42,537 nucleotides of DNA from Minisyncoccota bacterium (GTDB taxonomy: Bacteria > Patescibacteriota > Minisyncoccia > Phycocordibacterales > JACOZG01). The stretch covers positions 1 through 42,537 of the forward strand of contig JAGVGK010000031.1 in NCBI GenBank assembly GCA_020057185.1, read 5' to 3'. Below are positions 18,625 to 27,580 of the stretch, piece after piece (position 1 is the stretch's first letter; each line of letters begins with the position of its first letter). A model generated the notes under the pieces. The model made no database searches. It was not told the origin of the DNA and was given only the letters and a program-made list of their open reading frames with translations. Made by a program: the position numbers and the translations under genes.

Positions 18625-19026
18625 TTACTTTAAGTTCTCCTTCACATCCAGCGACCAGGCGAGATCGTGCAGTTTGCTCGGGGAAAGTTTGGGAATCTCC
18701 ACGGCTCGTTCGGTCCCCAGAATGATCGGGGTGGCGGTGGCCGTCGAGTCTTGCCGTTTCCAGAGATAGAGTTTGGCGCTCAAGAGATAGCGGAAGCTCG
18801 CTTCGAGGACGAAAATGAACGAACGATTGTTAACTTTGTAAAAAGCAAGGGCCAGCGCCAATAAAGCGACGGGAATCATTAGCCACATTCCTAACCAGAA
18901 GGGCAAGAGAGTGTAGATGATGAAGACGGCCCCCGCCCCGCCCGCCAAGTAGATGAACTGTTTGAAGGTCAGCGGTCCGAAAATCTTGTCTTCGACTTCG
19001 ATAAATTGTGGCACCTGGAAATTCAT
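18625..19026 (-). CDS. PrgI family protein
   Basis: MNFQVPQFIEVEDKIFGPLTFKQFIYLAGGAG, typical PrgI N-terminus. Confidence 0.88.
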   Translation of the reverse strand: MNFQVPQFIEVEDKIFGPLTFKQFIYLAGGAGAVFIIYTLLPFWLGMWLMIPVALLALALAFYKVNNRSFIFVLEASFRYLLSAKLYLWKRQDSTATATPIILGTERAVEIPKLSPSKLHDLAWSLDVKENLK

Positions 19027-19454
19027 AAAATAGCTTGCTGATTAGCTTGTAGCTTGTAGCTGATTAGCTTTTTAGCTTTAGAATCAGGAAGAGGAAGTAA
19101 TTGTAATTTACCGACCATAACATTTAGCATCCTCATAATCTCATCCAACAACCTCTCCGTATTAGTATAATCGGTTTTCTCTCCAAAGGATAATTTTCCC
19201 GCTATTAATAATTGTGTTTCCAATTCGGATCCCGAGCCGTAAGCAATTCTAAGAAATTGTAAATAATCTTTTCGGGTGCCTCGTCGTCGGCCTTCAGCAA
19301 TGTTCGATGGAATGGAAACAGCCGATCGCCGCATTTGAGAAGTAAGGCCGTAAGTTTCCGATGAGGGGAATTTTTTAGTCAGTCCATAAACACTCATAAC
19401 TAATTCGATAGATTTTTTCCAAACCGTCAGATCTTTGTATGAATGTATTTCCAT
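19023..19454 (-). CDS. Four-helix bundle protein (S23 / 23S rRNA intervening-sequence protein family)
   Basis: SYKDLTVWKKSIELVMSVYGLTKKFPSSETYGLTSQMRRSAVSIPSNIAEGRRRGTRKDYLQFLRIAYGSGSELETQL. Confidence 0.93.
   Translation of the reverse strand: MEIHSYKDLTVWKKSIELVMSVYGLTKKFPSSETYGLTSQMRRSAVSIPSNIAEGRRRGTRKDYLQFLRIAYGSGSELETQLLIAGKLSFGEKTDYTNTERLLDEIMRMLNVMVGKLQLLPLPDSKAKKLISYKLQANQQAIL
19027..19080. repeat. AGCT-rich repeat at the 3' end of the IVP gene
   Basis: aaatagcttgctgattagcttgtagcttgtagctgattagctttttagcttta; encodes the IVP C-terminus. Confidence 0.8.
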
Positions 19455-19466
19455 TTTCCTAATTTC

Positions 19467-19503
19467 CTAAAAAGCTACAAGCTAATAAGCTAACCAGCTA
19501 TTT
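19467..19503. repeat. AGCT-rich repeat upstream of the IVP gene, inverted relative to 19027-19080
   Basis: ctaaaaagctacaagctaataagctaaccagctattt. Confidence 0.8.
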
Positions 19504-20094
19504 CCCCGGTTTTTCCAAATACGGATCCAAATCCACCTCCTCTCTCGGTATCCGAAACAGTTTCCCCATCTTCTGCTCGAAGACGCTCTCTTCCGGCGTC
19601 TTGGCTGGATTCTCGATCCCGTCAATCACTTCCTCACGGTTGGGCAGATTCACTGTCGCCGGTTGATCGGCCATCGCTGGTCTTGGGTCAGGAATCGTCT
19701 CCACCCCGTTAGAGACAGAGGGTCGCTGCGAGCCCTCGCGGTCTCTAACGGGGTCCACGCCGTAATTATCTGGTCCATCTTGATGCAACTCCTGCAACGA
19801 CTCGCGAATCTTGAGAAAAATTTGTTCGTTCACCTCGCGCGCTATCCCCTCCGCCACTGCCCGATCAAGACCAATCCGCGCGATGATATTAGTCACAAAA
19901 TTTTCCGGTCGCGAAAAACCAATGATAACCATGGCCACTTGGTCAGCCAGTATCCCGATTTGGTCAATATGCAAGACATATTTTTGACCGATTTGACCGA
20001 TTGCCCCGGCTGGGTCTAATAAATCAACTGCCTCCTTAATGTCTTGAGGTAATCGTTTGTATTGCTCAACTATTTGTTCGTAAGTGTAAGTCAT
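19498..20094 (-). CDS. Hypothetical protein in T4SS cluster (198 aa)
   Basis: ORF in operon context; contains palindrome-encoded peptide DPVRDREGSQRPSVSNGVE. Confidence 0.75.
   Translation of the reverse strand: MTYTYEQIVEQYKRLPQDIKEAVDLLDPAGAIGQIGQKYVLHIDQIGILADQVAMVIIGFSRPENFVTNIIARIGLDRAVAEGIAREVNEQIFLKIRESLQELHQDGPDNYGVDPVRDREGSQRPSVSNGVETIPDPRPAMADQPATVNLPNREEVIDGIENPAKTPEESVFEQKMGKLFRIPREEVDLDPYLEKPGK
19704..19753. repeat. In-frame 50-bp palindromic insert
   Basis: ccccgttagagac...gtctctaacgggg, 13-bp perfect arms, inner gaggg...ccctc stem. Confidence 0.85.
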
Positions 20095-20097
20095 AGT

Positions 20098-22377
20098 TTA
20101 TTCTTCTTTTTCTGGTTTCTTTTCTTTACCTTCTCCTTCATCCCCACCTTCTTTTTTCGTTGCACTCTCGACCTTACCCAATCTTTCTTCCAGATCATCC
20201 TTATCTCTTTGCCTCTCTTCTTCAAGAACTAGACGAGCCAAACGGCTTTCTTCATTCGATGAGAGGCTCTCCTCTTTCCCTTTTTTCTTCAGGTCTTCAA
20301 TTTCTTTACTTCGCGTGTCGCCCTTTCCTTGTTTTGTCCGTTCCTTGTCCATTTTTTCTCTTTCTGATTCTGGTAGCGTTTTTTCTATTTCCCGTAGATC
20401 GGCCAACTGTTTATCATATTTTTTCCCAATTTCAACTCGGCGTTGCTCTAAATTGATCGGTTTACCTCCAGATAGAGCTTGTTCTACTTCTCGTTTCAAC
20501 TCCCTTTCTTTTAGTTTCGGAATCTCTCGCTCAAATTTCACTCGATCCTTAACCGATAGTTTTTCATACGCGGCTTGCTGAATTAATTTGTCGCCACCAA
20601 GGAGTGGGATATTGCGAATTACGGGGAGATTACCGATAAGTGGGACACCTTTGCCCAAACTAGCGATATATTTTGTCTGCAATTCTGGGAATTTTTTAAG
20701 AGTCTCAACAGTTTTAGCTTTCTCTTTAATTGTTTTTTCAAAACCTTTTTTACTTCCAAAACCAGCCCTAGCTCCATAGTCAGCGATTTTCTTAAGTGTG
20801 CCACCAATTCGTGGCGACCCAGCCATCATTTTACCCATTCTTTCAGATGTGCCCGCTCGATACGCCAATCTGCCAACAGTGTTTCTACCGAGAAATCCAC
20901 CGGCGAGATTGCCAGCAGACCTGACAAATTTTTCTGCACCCTTCGCCCCCGCTGCGCCGAGGGCTTTGGCGACGATGATCGCGCCCAAGAGGAGTCCCAT
21001 AATCAGGAGGAAGAAAATCACTGAACCGTCGTCAGTTTTTCCTGCCCCACCAATTTCTTGGGTAATTTTAGTCACCGCATAAATCATAATCAGAAAAGCG
21101 GGCGCAAAGGTCGCGTCATCCATAAGGGCTTTGAACCACTTTCCGGCATAACTCGCGGTTTTGGGTAAAATTAGGAAAAAGAAAGCGAAGGGTGAAAGAA
21201 TAATTAGAAATAGGAGACGAAGAGTGCGGATGATAAAAAGAACGGCGCCGGTGAAGAGGACAAAAGCGGCAACCAACGCGAGAGCGACTGCGCCGAAAGT
21301 GCCAACAAGAACTTGTCGCCAAGTAAGAACCCCCCCCGCCATTACTGATTTAATTGAGAGGTCAGTTTCTTCTCCAATGCTTTTAGCAGTTAACCAGTTG
21401 GTGCTAAAAACTTTAATGTTTTTGAACAGAGCGGTGGTGACATCTGGGGCGCCGGTGAAGGTCACTCCGGCCGATGTTCTGGATGATGTTGTGCCTTGCG
21501 CCGCGCTGGTATAGAACTGATTAGCTGTCACATTAGAGATATCAATTACTACCCGCGTGAAAAACATACTGAAGTTGACGAGCAGAGCGACAATAATCAG
21601 TTTAGGCACGAGCTTCTTCCAATCATTAGCCCCGACACCGAGAATCGTGCTGATGGCGATGTAGAGGAGGACGAAAATGAAACCCATATTGACGAGATCG
21701 CGGATCACACTCCAAGCAACTTTGACGGAGGGCATATTGGCGTAGCTACTAAAAGTGCGGACCGAGATATTAATTGATTGGTTAAAAAGTTCATTCGCGA
21801 ACCAAGTAATGCGCGTGAAAAAGAAAACCAGGATTGCTCCAGCCCAACTGAAAGCTGCGGTTAAGCAGTTTCCCACATTGAAAAATCCACCAGTAACACC
21901 AGCCCAACATTCTCCTCTATCTTCTGCCGCTTTTGCCGCCGCCGCCCTCGCCTTTTCCGCCTCATCTTTTGTTTGCTCCAGTGATACAAGTTTTCCTTCC
22001 GCTTCATCCAATTGATTTTGAACATCTGTTAGATTTTGATTAGTTACATTATCTGGAGAAGGCAAATCCAAATCCTGCTTCTTCATCATAAGTTCCAATT
22101 TGTCCGCAAGCAATTTAGTTTTTGGTTCCAGGTAAAATTCTGGGTTTCTCTCCTGGCTAGTCAAAATGCCATTGTTTATTATTCCTAGATCATGATCAAT
22201 CAAACCGATGTTATCGTTTATTTGTTGTATCGTATCGTTCGGACTATAAGCATATTCATGATTGTAGTTATATGGATCGCTGGCTCCTGTCTTGTTTGTC
22301 CATCCCACTCCCGCGAAGACAACGAGGGTGAGAAGCAGGACGGGGAAGATTTTTTTAAGGTTGGGTTTCATTATCAA
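20098..22377 (-). CDS. VirB6/TrbL-like polytopic T4SS membrane protein with long charged C-terminal tail
   Basis: 759 aa, many hydrophobic segments, large Lys/Glu-rich tail. Confidence 0.8.
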   Translation of the reverse strand: MIMKPNLKKIFPVLLLTLVVFAGVGWTNKTGASDPYNYNHEYAYSPNDTIQQINDNIGLIDHDLGIINNGILTSQERNPEFYLEPKTKLLADKLELMMKKQDLDLPSPDNVTNQNLTDVQNQLDEAEGKLVSLEQTKDEAEKARAAAAKAAEDRGECWAGVTGGFFNVGNCLTAAFSWAGAILVFFFTRITWFANELFNQSINISVRTFSSYANMPSVKVAWSVIRDLVNMGFIFVLLYIAISTILGVGANDWKKLVPKLIIVALLVNFSMFFTRVVIDISNVTANQFYTSAAQGTTSSRTSAGVTFTGAPDVTTALFKNIKVFSTNWLTAKSIGEETDLSIKSVMAGGVLTWRQVLVGTFGAVALALVAAFVLFTGAVLFIIRTLRLLFLIILSPFAFFFLILPKTASYAGKWFKALMDDATFAPAFLIMIYAVTKITQEIGGAGKTDDGSVIFFLLIMGLLLGAIIVAKALGAAGAKGAEKFVRSAGNLAGGFLGRNTVGRLAYRAGTSERMGKMMAGSPRIGGTLKKIADYGARAGFGSKKGFEKTIKEKAKTVETLKKFPELQTKYIASLGKGVPLIGNLPVIRNIPLLGGDKLIQQAAYEKLSVKDRVKFEREIPKLKERELKREVEQALSGGKPINLEQRRVEIGKKYDKQLADLREIEKTLPESEREKMDKERTKQGKGDTRSKEIEDLKKKGKEESLSSNEESRLARLVLEEERQRDKDDLEERLGKVESATKKEGGDEGEGKEKKPEKEE

Positions 22378-22379
22378 AA

Positions 22380-25300
22380 TTAAATATCAATTTGTTTCCA
22401 ACCGGTTGAGGGGCAGGGCCCGGGCCCGGGGCAAGGGTCTTTGCCTTGGAATATACTCTTTAGCGCCTCGGAGAAACTATCCACCACTTCACTAAGATCG
22501 CTCAAATTCTTAAGTCGCTCGGCGCTCAAAGATACCTCGCCTTGGATAAAATCTGAACCGGGACCATTCGAGGTTTCGGCTTGGTGAAGCGGGCTGGCAT
22601 TTATTTCTTCGCCGTAAGCGCCGATCGTCGAACCCGGCGTGAGGATTTGCCACTTGGCGCAATAGCCGTCGGCGGTTTGGGCGATGCACTCACGCGTGCC
22701 GGCATAACCCTGACCGGCAATATATTCATCCCGCGCCGCACTCTCTTCTTCAGCTACTCGTTGACCAATTAACGCGTCAACTTTCAATTTGCGGGTGTAG
22801 ATATTATTTCGGCCCAACTCGGTGAAAGTGTCCCAAAATTCAGCGTTGGAAAGTTTCTCTGGTTCATTACGAAATTTGGTCATTATTTCTGGGTCGATTG
22901 TGTCTTTAAGTTCATCAATACTTCCTTCGGTCGCTAACGATTTGTTGATTGTTTTTAAGTCGGAATAATTTGGATCGTCTTTCGCCAACTCGGTGAGCTG
23001 TTCCAAGACAACCGCCTTAGCTTCCTTCCCCGCTTCGTTAATGTGCTCCGGCAGATTTCCGATAATTAAGGGATCTTTATTATTGGGCGCTTCGCCACTA
23101 TCCACATTATTCATCCCGTCGCTAATTTCCCGTCCCTCGTTTAAAAATTTGTTGTAGTCTAGCATTGTTTGGAAAATAGACGCCGAGTTGGCTTTACGGG
23201 CGTTGGGGGTCCAGATAAACATTTCTTCTTCGGCCATCAATTGGATTCTCCGCATCACTTTCAGATTGGTGCAGGATTGAATTTGTAGGTTGAGCAATTT
23301 CTGGGTTAGCTCCGTGGTCTGCTTTTCGGTGCTCAAGATTTTCCCGGAAGTCCGCCCGACCCCTTGGGTGGCCGTTAAAATACCAATGGCGGTGCCACGC
23401 ACGCCTATATCCATCACGGGTAAACCACCGGCGACATTGGCGGCGGTGGTGCCAAACATTGCTTCGTTGAGAAGTTGCTCCACGAGTTGGGCCAAGATCG
23501 GACCGACATAGGGTATCCCTTCAAATAACGCCCCGATCGAGGCCGTAAACATTTTGCCGGTGCCGGTGTATAAATTGCCGGCGATACTGGAGGCAAAGCC
23601 CGGTTTTCCATCGGCGCCGATCGGCATTTGTTTACCCATGGCATCGTTAGTTACCTGTTCAGTGGCGTTTTGGACGCCTTCGGCGGAGTCGCTGGCAATG
23701 CCGTCAACGGCGCTCCAAGTTGGTGGCAAAGCGCCGGCGAGTGACCCGTCATCATTGGAGCCGATTTCGGCGAGATAATCAGAATAACGGATTTCACCGG
23801 GCCCCGTTGGGCGGCCAAGATCATCATGAACTACCGTCCAACCAAGACTCTGCATCGCTTCATAATCGTCCCGATAAATAGCATTGGGGGCCAGCGATTC
23901 TTCGATATTAAGGTCCCGATCAACAATAATCAACGGCGGGGGTTGGAAAATGAGATCCTGAAGGCCGAACCCGACCGTGGTAATGCCATCGCCGATAAAA
24001 TTTCCAAAACCGGTGGCGTTCGCGGTAATCCCGGCGGCAAAGGGGTAAAAGGCCTCGCCGAGAGTGCTATCAATAGACGCCGCCATTTCTATTCCCACCC
24101 GATCAATCATCGCGGTGACTGGCACGGTGATTTGGGCAATGGCGGTGTTGAGTTGCAAATCAAAGGCCTTGACGATTGGATCGAGAAAGGCGTCATCGAT
24201 GTTATTGACCGCCCCGACCACGGCATTAACCGGGTCAATGAAAGCGTCCATTACTTTGTCAATTGATTGTTCCAATGACCGGTTGATTGGCCCGGAAATC
24301 GCACCCCCAATAGCATCGGCTAATTTCTCGATATTGTTCGGCTGGGTCATCTCTGTAATTAACTGTGTCGTCAGCCCGTCAATCATATCTTTTACTAGTT
24401 GTTCTTTGTTTAGTCCCTTCAGCCAGTCAAGAAATTCTGCAATGCCCTCTATCTGGGCGATAAGATTTTTAATTAAAAGTTCGGCTTGCTTTATCTCTGG
24501 AAATGCTTGCATAATGTCACCAGTCAAGAAGACAGTAACCCCTCTTGTCACGGCGCACAATGGGGTCGTCCAACATTCCGCTGCTTGGGTTTTCAGTTGT
24601 TCCAGTCCGGCTTGAGTGCCCTGAATTGTGTCTCGAAGAGTTTCCACCTGCTCTTTTACCATATCCGGGATCTGCTTGAGCATGGCGTCAATCTGAACGC
24701 CGTAATATTCTTCAATCGTAGTTTTACCAACTTGGTTGAAATTTAGGCGCAGATTGTTTTTGAGTGAACTGCGCAGACCCCGTTCAGATGCTCGAATCGC
24801 GCTTCGATTAATAAAATCTTTGTTTAGGACTTTCGGCCAGGTTTCGCGAACCGAGGCCTCAATTAAGCCCTCGAATCGCCCTTGAGTTCGCCAGACCTCC
24901 TCGGTCACGCCCCGAGACTTGGCCTCGGCCCAATCATCCGCCAATTTCTGGGCCAAAGTTTTGGGCAATTCTTCTCTTAGCCCATCTTTAATTCCCTCTT
25001 GGATTTCTATTTGCAGTTCTTTTTCTATCTCTTGTGAAGTGCTTTCCAGAATCGCCGGGTCGGTGTAATCAACCGAGGCGGGTAAAGCTTCCATTCCGAT
25101 TTTTTCATTAATGGCGTCTTTGAATGGTTTGGTCACGGCACCGGCCGCTAATTGTCCGAGGGTTGGGGTCTTTTTCCCATTGGCTTCAGCTTCACAGCGT
25201 ATCTGGTCTGCTTCTCTCCACTTGGCCAATTGATCTTTTGAAGCGCTACCACCCGGCGGGATTGGTGGGTTGAAGTTGTCAGCGGGATTAATAGCTGTTG

Positions 25301-25505
25301 AGTTTGGTGGTGTCGGGGGGAAGGAATCGTTGGGGTTAAAAGGAATATTGACAGTTGGTTTTGGGTCGGGGGTCGGCGCGACGACTGGGTAAGGGACGGA
25401 GGGGGGAATTCCCACCACCGCCGATGAAATTGATGGCAGAAGCAACGCCGTGATGGTGAGGACGGCGATCAATTGGTGGGCAAAAATGAATTTAGTTTGT
25501 TTCAT
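22380..25505 (-). CDS. Large secreted hypothetical protein (1041 aa), T4SS cluster
   Basis: Signal peptide; Pro-rich N-region; long helical body; Cys pairs near C-terminus. Confidence 0.75.
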   Translation of the reverse strand: MKQTKFIFAHQLIAVLTITALLLPSISSAVVGIPPSVPYPVVAPTPDPKPTVNIPFNPNDSFPPTPPNSTAINPADNFNPPIPPGGSASKDQLAKWREADQIRCEAEANGKKTPTLGQLAAGAVTKPFKDAINEKIGMEALPASVDYTDPAILESTSQEIEKELQIEIQEGIKDGLREELPKTLAQKLADDWAEAKSRGVTEEVWRTQGRFEGLIEASVRETWPKVLNKDFINRSAIRASERGLRSSLKNNLRLNFNQVGKTTIEEYYGVQIDAMLKQIPDMVKEQVETLRDTIQGTQAGLEQLKTQAAECWTTPLCAVTRGVTVFLTGDIMQAFPEIKQAELLIKNLIAQIEGIAEFLDWLKGLNKEQLVKDMIDGLTTQLITEMTQPNNIEKLADAIGGAISGPINRSLEQSIDKVMDAFIDPVNAVVGAVNNIDDAFLDPIVKAFDLQLNTAIAQITVPVTAMIDRVGIEMAASIDSTLGEAFYPFAAGITANATGFGNFIGDGITTVGFGLQDLIFQPPPLIIVDRDLNIEESLAPNAIYRDDYEAMQSLGWTVVHDDLGRPTGPGEIRYSDYLAEIGSNDDGSLAGALPPTWSAVDGIASDSAEGVQNATEQVTNDAMGKQMPIGADGKPGFASSIAGNLYTGTGKMFTASIGALFEGIPYVGPILAQLVEQLLNEAMFGTTAANVAGGLPVMDIGVRGTAIGILTATQGVGRTSGKILSTEKQTTELTQKLLNLQIQSCTNLKVMRRIQLMAEEEMFIWTPNARKANSASIFQTMLDYNKFLNEGREISDGMNNVDSGEAPNNKDPLIIGNLPEHINEAGKEAKAVVLEQLTELAKDDPNYSDLKTINKSLATEGSIDELKDTIDPEIMTKFRNEPEKLSNAEFWDTFTELGRNNIYTRKLKVDALIGQRVAEEESAARDEYIAGQGYAGTRECIAQTADGYCAKWQILTPGSTIGAYGEEINASPLHQAETSNGPGSDFIQGEVSLSAERLKNLSDLSEVVDSFSEALKSIFQGKDPCPGPGPCPSTGWKQIDI

Positions 25506-26287
25506 AAATCAAAAGCGATAATTACTTCTTTGTTTTCCAGACCTAAATTATGACCAGAGAAGAACAGGTTAATATTTCCGATTGTGGCCAGCATTTGGCG
25601 CAGTCGACTTGTTTGGAGTTGGGCGGCGCTTAGAGCGACCATCGGCTCCTCGTTGATTTTGGTCATTAGCCAGGCATTCTCGGCTAACCGCGTTAGATTG
25701 TTGATGAGATTGAGATGAATCTGACCGGCGGTTTTGGGGACAGTGAGAGCTAATAATTTATTGATTGACAGATTATATCGATTGGCTGATTTTACTATTT
25801 CTTGTTGCTTTTCTTGGCTCGCGTCACTCCCATTCGCCATGGCGGAAATTAGGGTTAACTCATCGCCGAGGCCGGGTTCGCGATAAGCCGACATAATTTG
25901 CGTCAGTTTTTGGCCGTATTCAATAATCACCGGTTCACTTGTTTGATCCGTTAATTTCAAATCTGATAATTGATAGGTTTTGCTCGAAACCATCGGCAAA
26001 GTTTCCATTCCCAAAAGGGGGTGCCGTTTTTCTTTTAACGCTTCGAGAACTAGAGACACGGCTTGTTCGTTTTCATCAAATTTTTCTTCCCAGTCATTTA
26101 CTTTATTGCTATTTTTGTCTGTCGTTGGACGAATAATCGGTTGGTCCAGGTTGTTCCCCTTTATTTCCTTCACCGCCACCTTTTGTTCAGTGCTGGGTAT
26201 TTTGGGCGCGCCTAAATACCATAAATACGACAAACCACTAACTGCCAAAAGCAGAATAACAAAAATTATTACCCCTAATTTCTTCAT
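25502..26287 (-). CDS. Membrane-anchored hypothetical protein (261 aa), first gene of T4SS cluster
   Basis: N-terminal TM segment; 4-nt overlap with next gene. Confidence 0.7.
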   Translation of the reverse strand: MKKLGVIIFVILLLAVSGLSYLWYLGAPKIPSTEQKVAVKEIKGNNLDQPIIRPTTDKNSNKVNDWEEKFDENEQAVSLVLEALKEKRHPLLGMETLPMVSSKTYQLSDLKLTDQTSEPVIIEYGQKLTQIMSAYREPGLGDELTLISAMANGSDASQEKQQEIVKSANRYNLSINKLLALTVPKTAGQIHLNLINNLTRLAENAWLMTKINEEPMVALSAAQLQTSRLRQMLATIGNINLFFSGHNLGLENKEVIIAFDL

Positions 26288-26469
26288 TGGCTTTATTATA
26301 CTAGTTTTTCCTTTGGCGGTATATGGTATTTGGTGGGAAGTGGATAACGCCTTGTCTTGTTGGGGGGGGAAAGGAGTAGGTTAGAAGATGGAATTGGTTT
26401 TTGGGATTTAAGGACAGTCCTTGGCGTGTAGCCAAAGACCGTCCTCGGGAAAAGAAAGAGAGGGAAATT

Positions 26470-26727
26470 GTGACTAGACCACAGGTGAGGGAAAAACTGA
26501 TTGAGATTGTGTGGAAAGAGTTGTCAGTGGAAGATGGGGTGAAAATCACTGATGCGACGAGCTTCGCTAATGATCTTCATGCTGATTCTCTGGATAGTGT
26601 CGAATTGGTGATGAAGATCGAAGAGGAGTTTGGCATCACAATCCCCGAAGAGGAAGTCGCGAAGCTTAAAACCATCAGCATGACTATCGATTATGTGTTC
26701 AACGCCCTCGTGAAAAAGCGTGGCTGA
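26470..26727 (+). CDS. acpP: Acyl carrier protein (GTG start proposed)
   Basis: [42 protein letters not shown] with the DSL phosphopantetheine site. Confidence 0.93.
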   Translation: MTRPQVREKLIEIVWKELSVEDGVKITDATSFANDLHADSLDSVELVMKIEEEFGITIPEEEVAKLKTISMTIDYVFNALVKKRG

Positions 26728-26758
26728 AACCAAGATCGATCGCGCTCTTGCTCACCCT

Positions 26759-26795
26759 GTCCCCCACTCCAAGTGGCGGGACATTTTTTATTCCA
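26759..26795 (+). terminator. Terminator after acpP
   Basis: gtccc-c-cac-tccaa-gtg-g-cgggac followed by attttttatt. Confidence 0.75.
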
Positions 26796-26820
26796 ACAAA
26801 TTTTCCAAAACCTAAAAAAC

Positions 26821-26839
26821 TGGGAGGAATTTCCTCCCA
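26821..26839. repeat. Palindrome tgggaggaatttcctccca, copy 1 (downstream of RAYT)
   Basis: Identical to 27558-27576; also sits in a larger aaaaaactgggagga...tcctcccagtttttt inverted repeat (26814-26855). Confidence 0.85.
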
Positions 26840-26853
26840 GTCCTCCCAGTTTT

Positions 26854-27531
26854 TTACTCAGAATTAGGTGATTGGCTATATTCCATCCAATCATCTAAAA
26901 AATTTTTAAAATTAATCTCGCTATTGAAATAATCGGGGAAGGCGTCAGGATTTAGAATAACTTTTTCTTGGCGTTCGCGGCCAAGATAATCTTGATAACT
27001 GGAGTAGGGGTAATTGTTCAGAAAAGATTTGGCTTTCTCGATATTTTTTATTATTTTGGTTGGCCAACCATCGGGGTTAGAAATCTTGACGGGGTTGAGA
27101 TGAACATAGGAGTAGAGATAATTTAAATAAGGGTCATTGTCCACTTGGGTTGCTTTAAATGGGCCTTCAAATAACTTACCGCTCCGTCCGTGTTTTAAAT
27201 TAAAATAAGAAGAATAACTAGTTAAAAACTTTCGCGTAAAAGTGGTAATGCCACCCTCTCGTTTCTCTCTGATTAATAAATGGAAATGATTAGGCATCAA
27301 ACAGTAGGCTCCAATATCAACCAAGGTTTTTCCCCGATCTTGTTCCCAAACTTGCTTAGACCATCGGGGAAAATCACTTAAATGGATTGACTTGGAACCG
27401 TTGGCGGCGTAAAGCGAGCAAATGAATCTCTGATAATCATTATTGGTCAAGAAAATTTTACGCTTGTCATTTCCTCGATTGTATAAGTGGTAAAACTCCC
27501 CCACACTAAAAACTACTTTTCTTTCTGACAT
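26854..27531 (-). CDS. REP-associated tyrosine transposase (RAYT, Y1_Tnp/IS200-like)
   Basis: FYHLYNRGNDKRKIFLTNNDYQRF, GAYCLMPNHFHLLI (HUH), YLYSYVHLNPVK, YPYSSYQDYLG. Confidence 0.93.
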   Translation of the reverse strand: MSERKVVFSVGEFYHLYNRGNDKRKIFLTNNDYQRFICSLYAANGSKSIHLSDFPRWSKQVWEQDRGKTLVDIGAYCLMPNHFHLLIREKREGGITTFTRKFLTSYSSYFNLKHGRSGKLFEGPFKATQVDNDPYLNYLYSYVHLNPVKISNPDGWPTKIIKNIEKAKSFLNNYPYSSYQDYLGRERQEKVILNPDAFPDYFNSEINFKNFLDDWMEYSQSPNSE

Positions 27532-27557
27532 ACGCTAAGTCTACCATGAATAGTTTC

Positions 27558-27576
27558 TGGGAGGAATTTCCTCCCA
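27558..27576. repeat. Palindrome tgggaggaatttcctccca, copy 2 (upstream of RAYT)
   Basis: Exact 19-nt copy of 26821-26839. Confidence 0.85.
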
Positions 27577-27580
27577 ACCT

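Noticed and set aside
22400-22440. GC-rich palindromic run gggcccgggcccgggg
   Set aside because: Explained by the C-terminal Pro/Gly/Cys codons (CPGPGPCP) of the 1041-aa protein.
20160-22495. Plus-strand ORFs antisense to the VirB6-like gene
   Set aside because: They mirror codon structure of the minus-strand gene and lack RBS or family signals.
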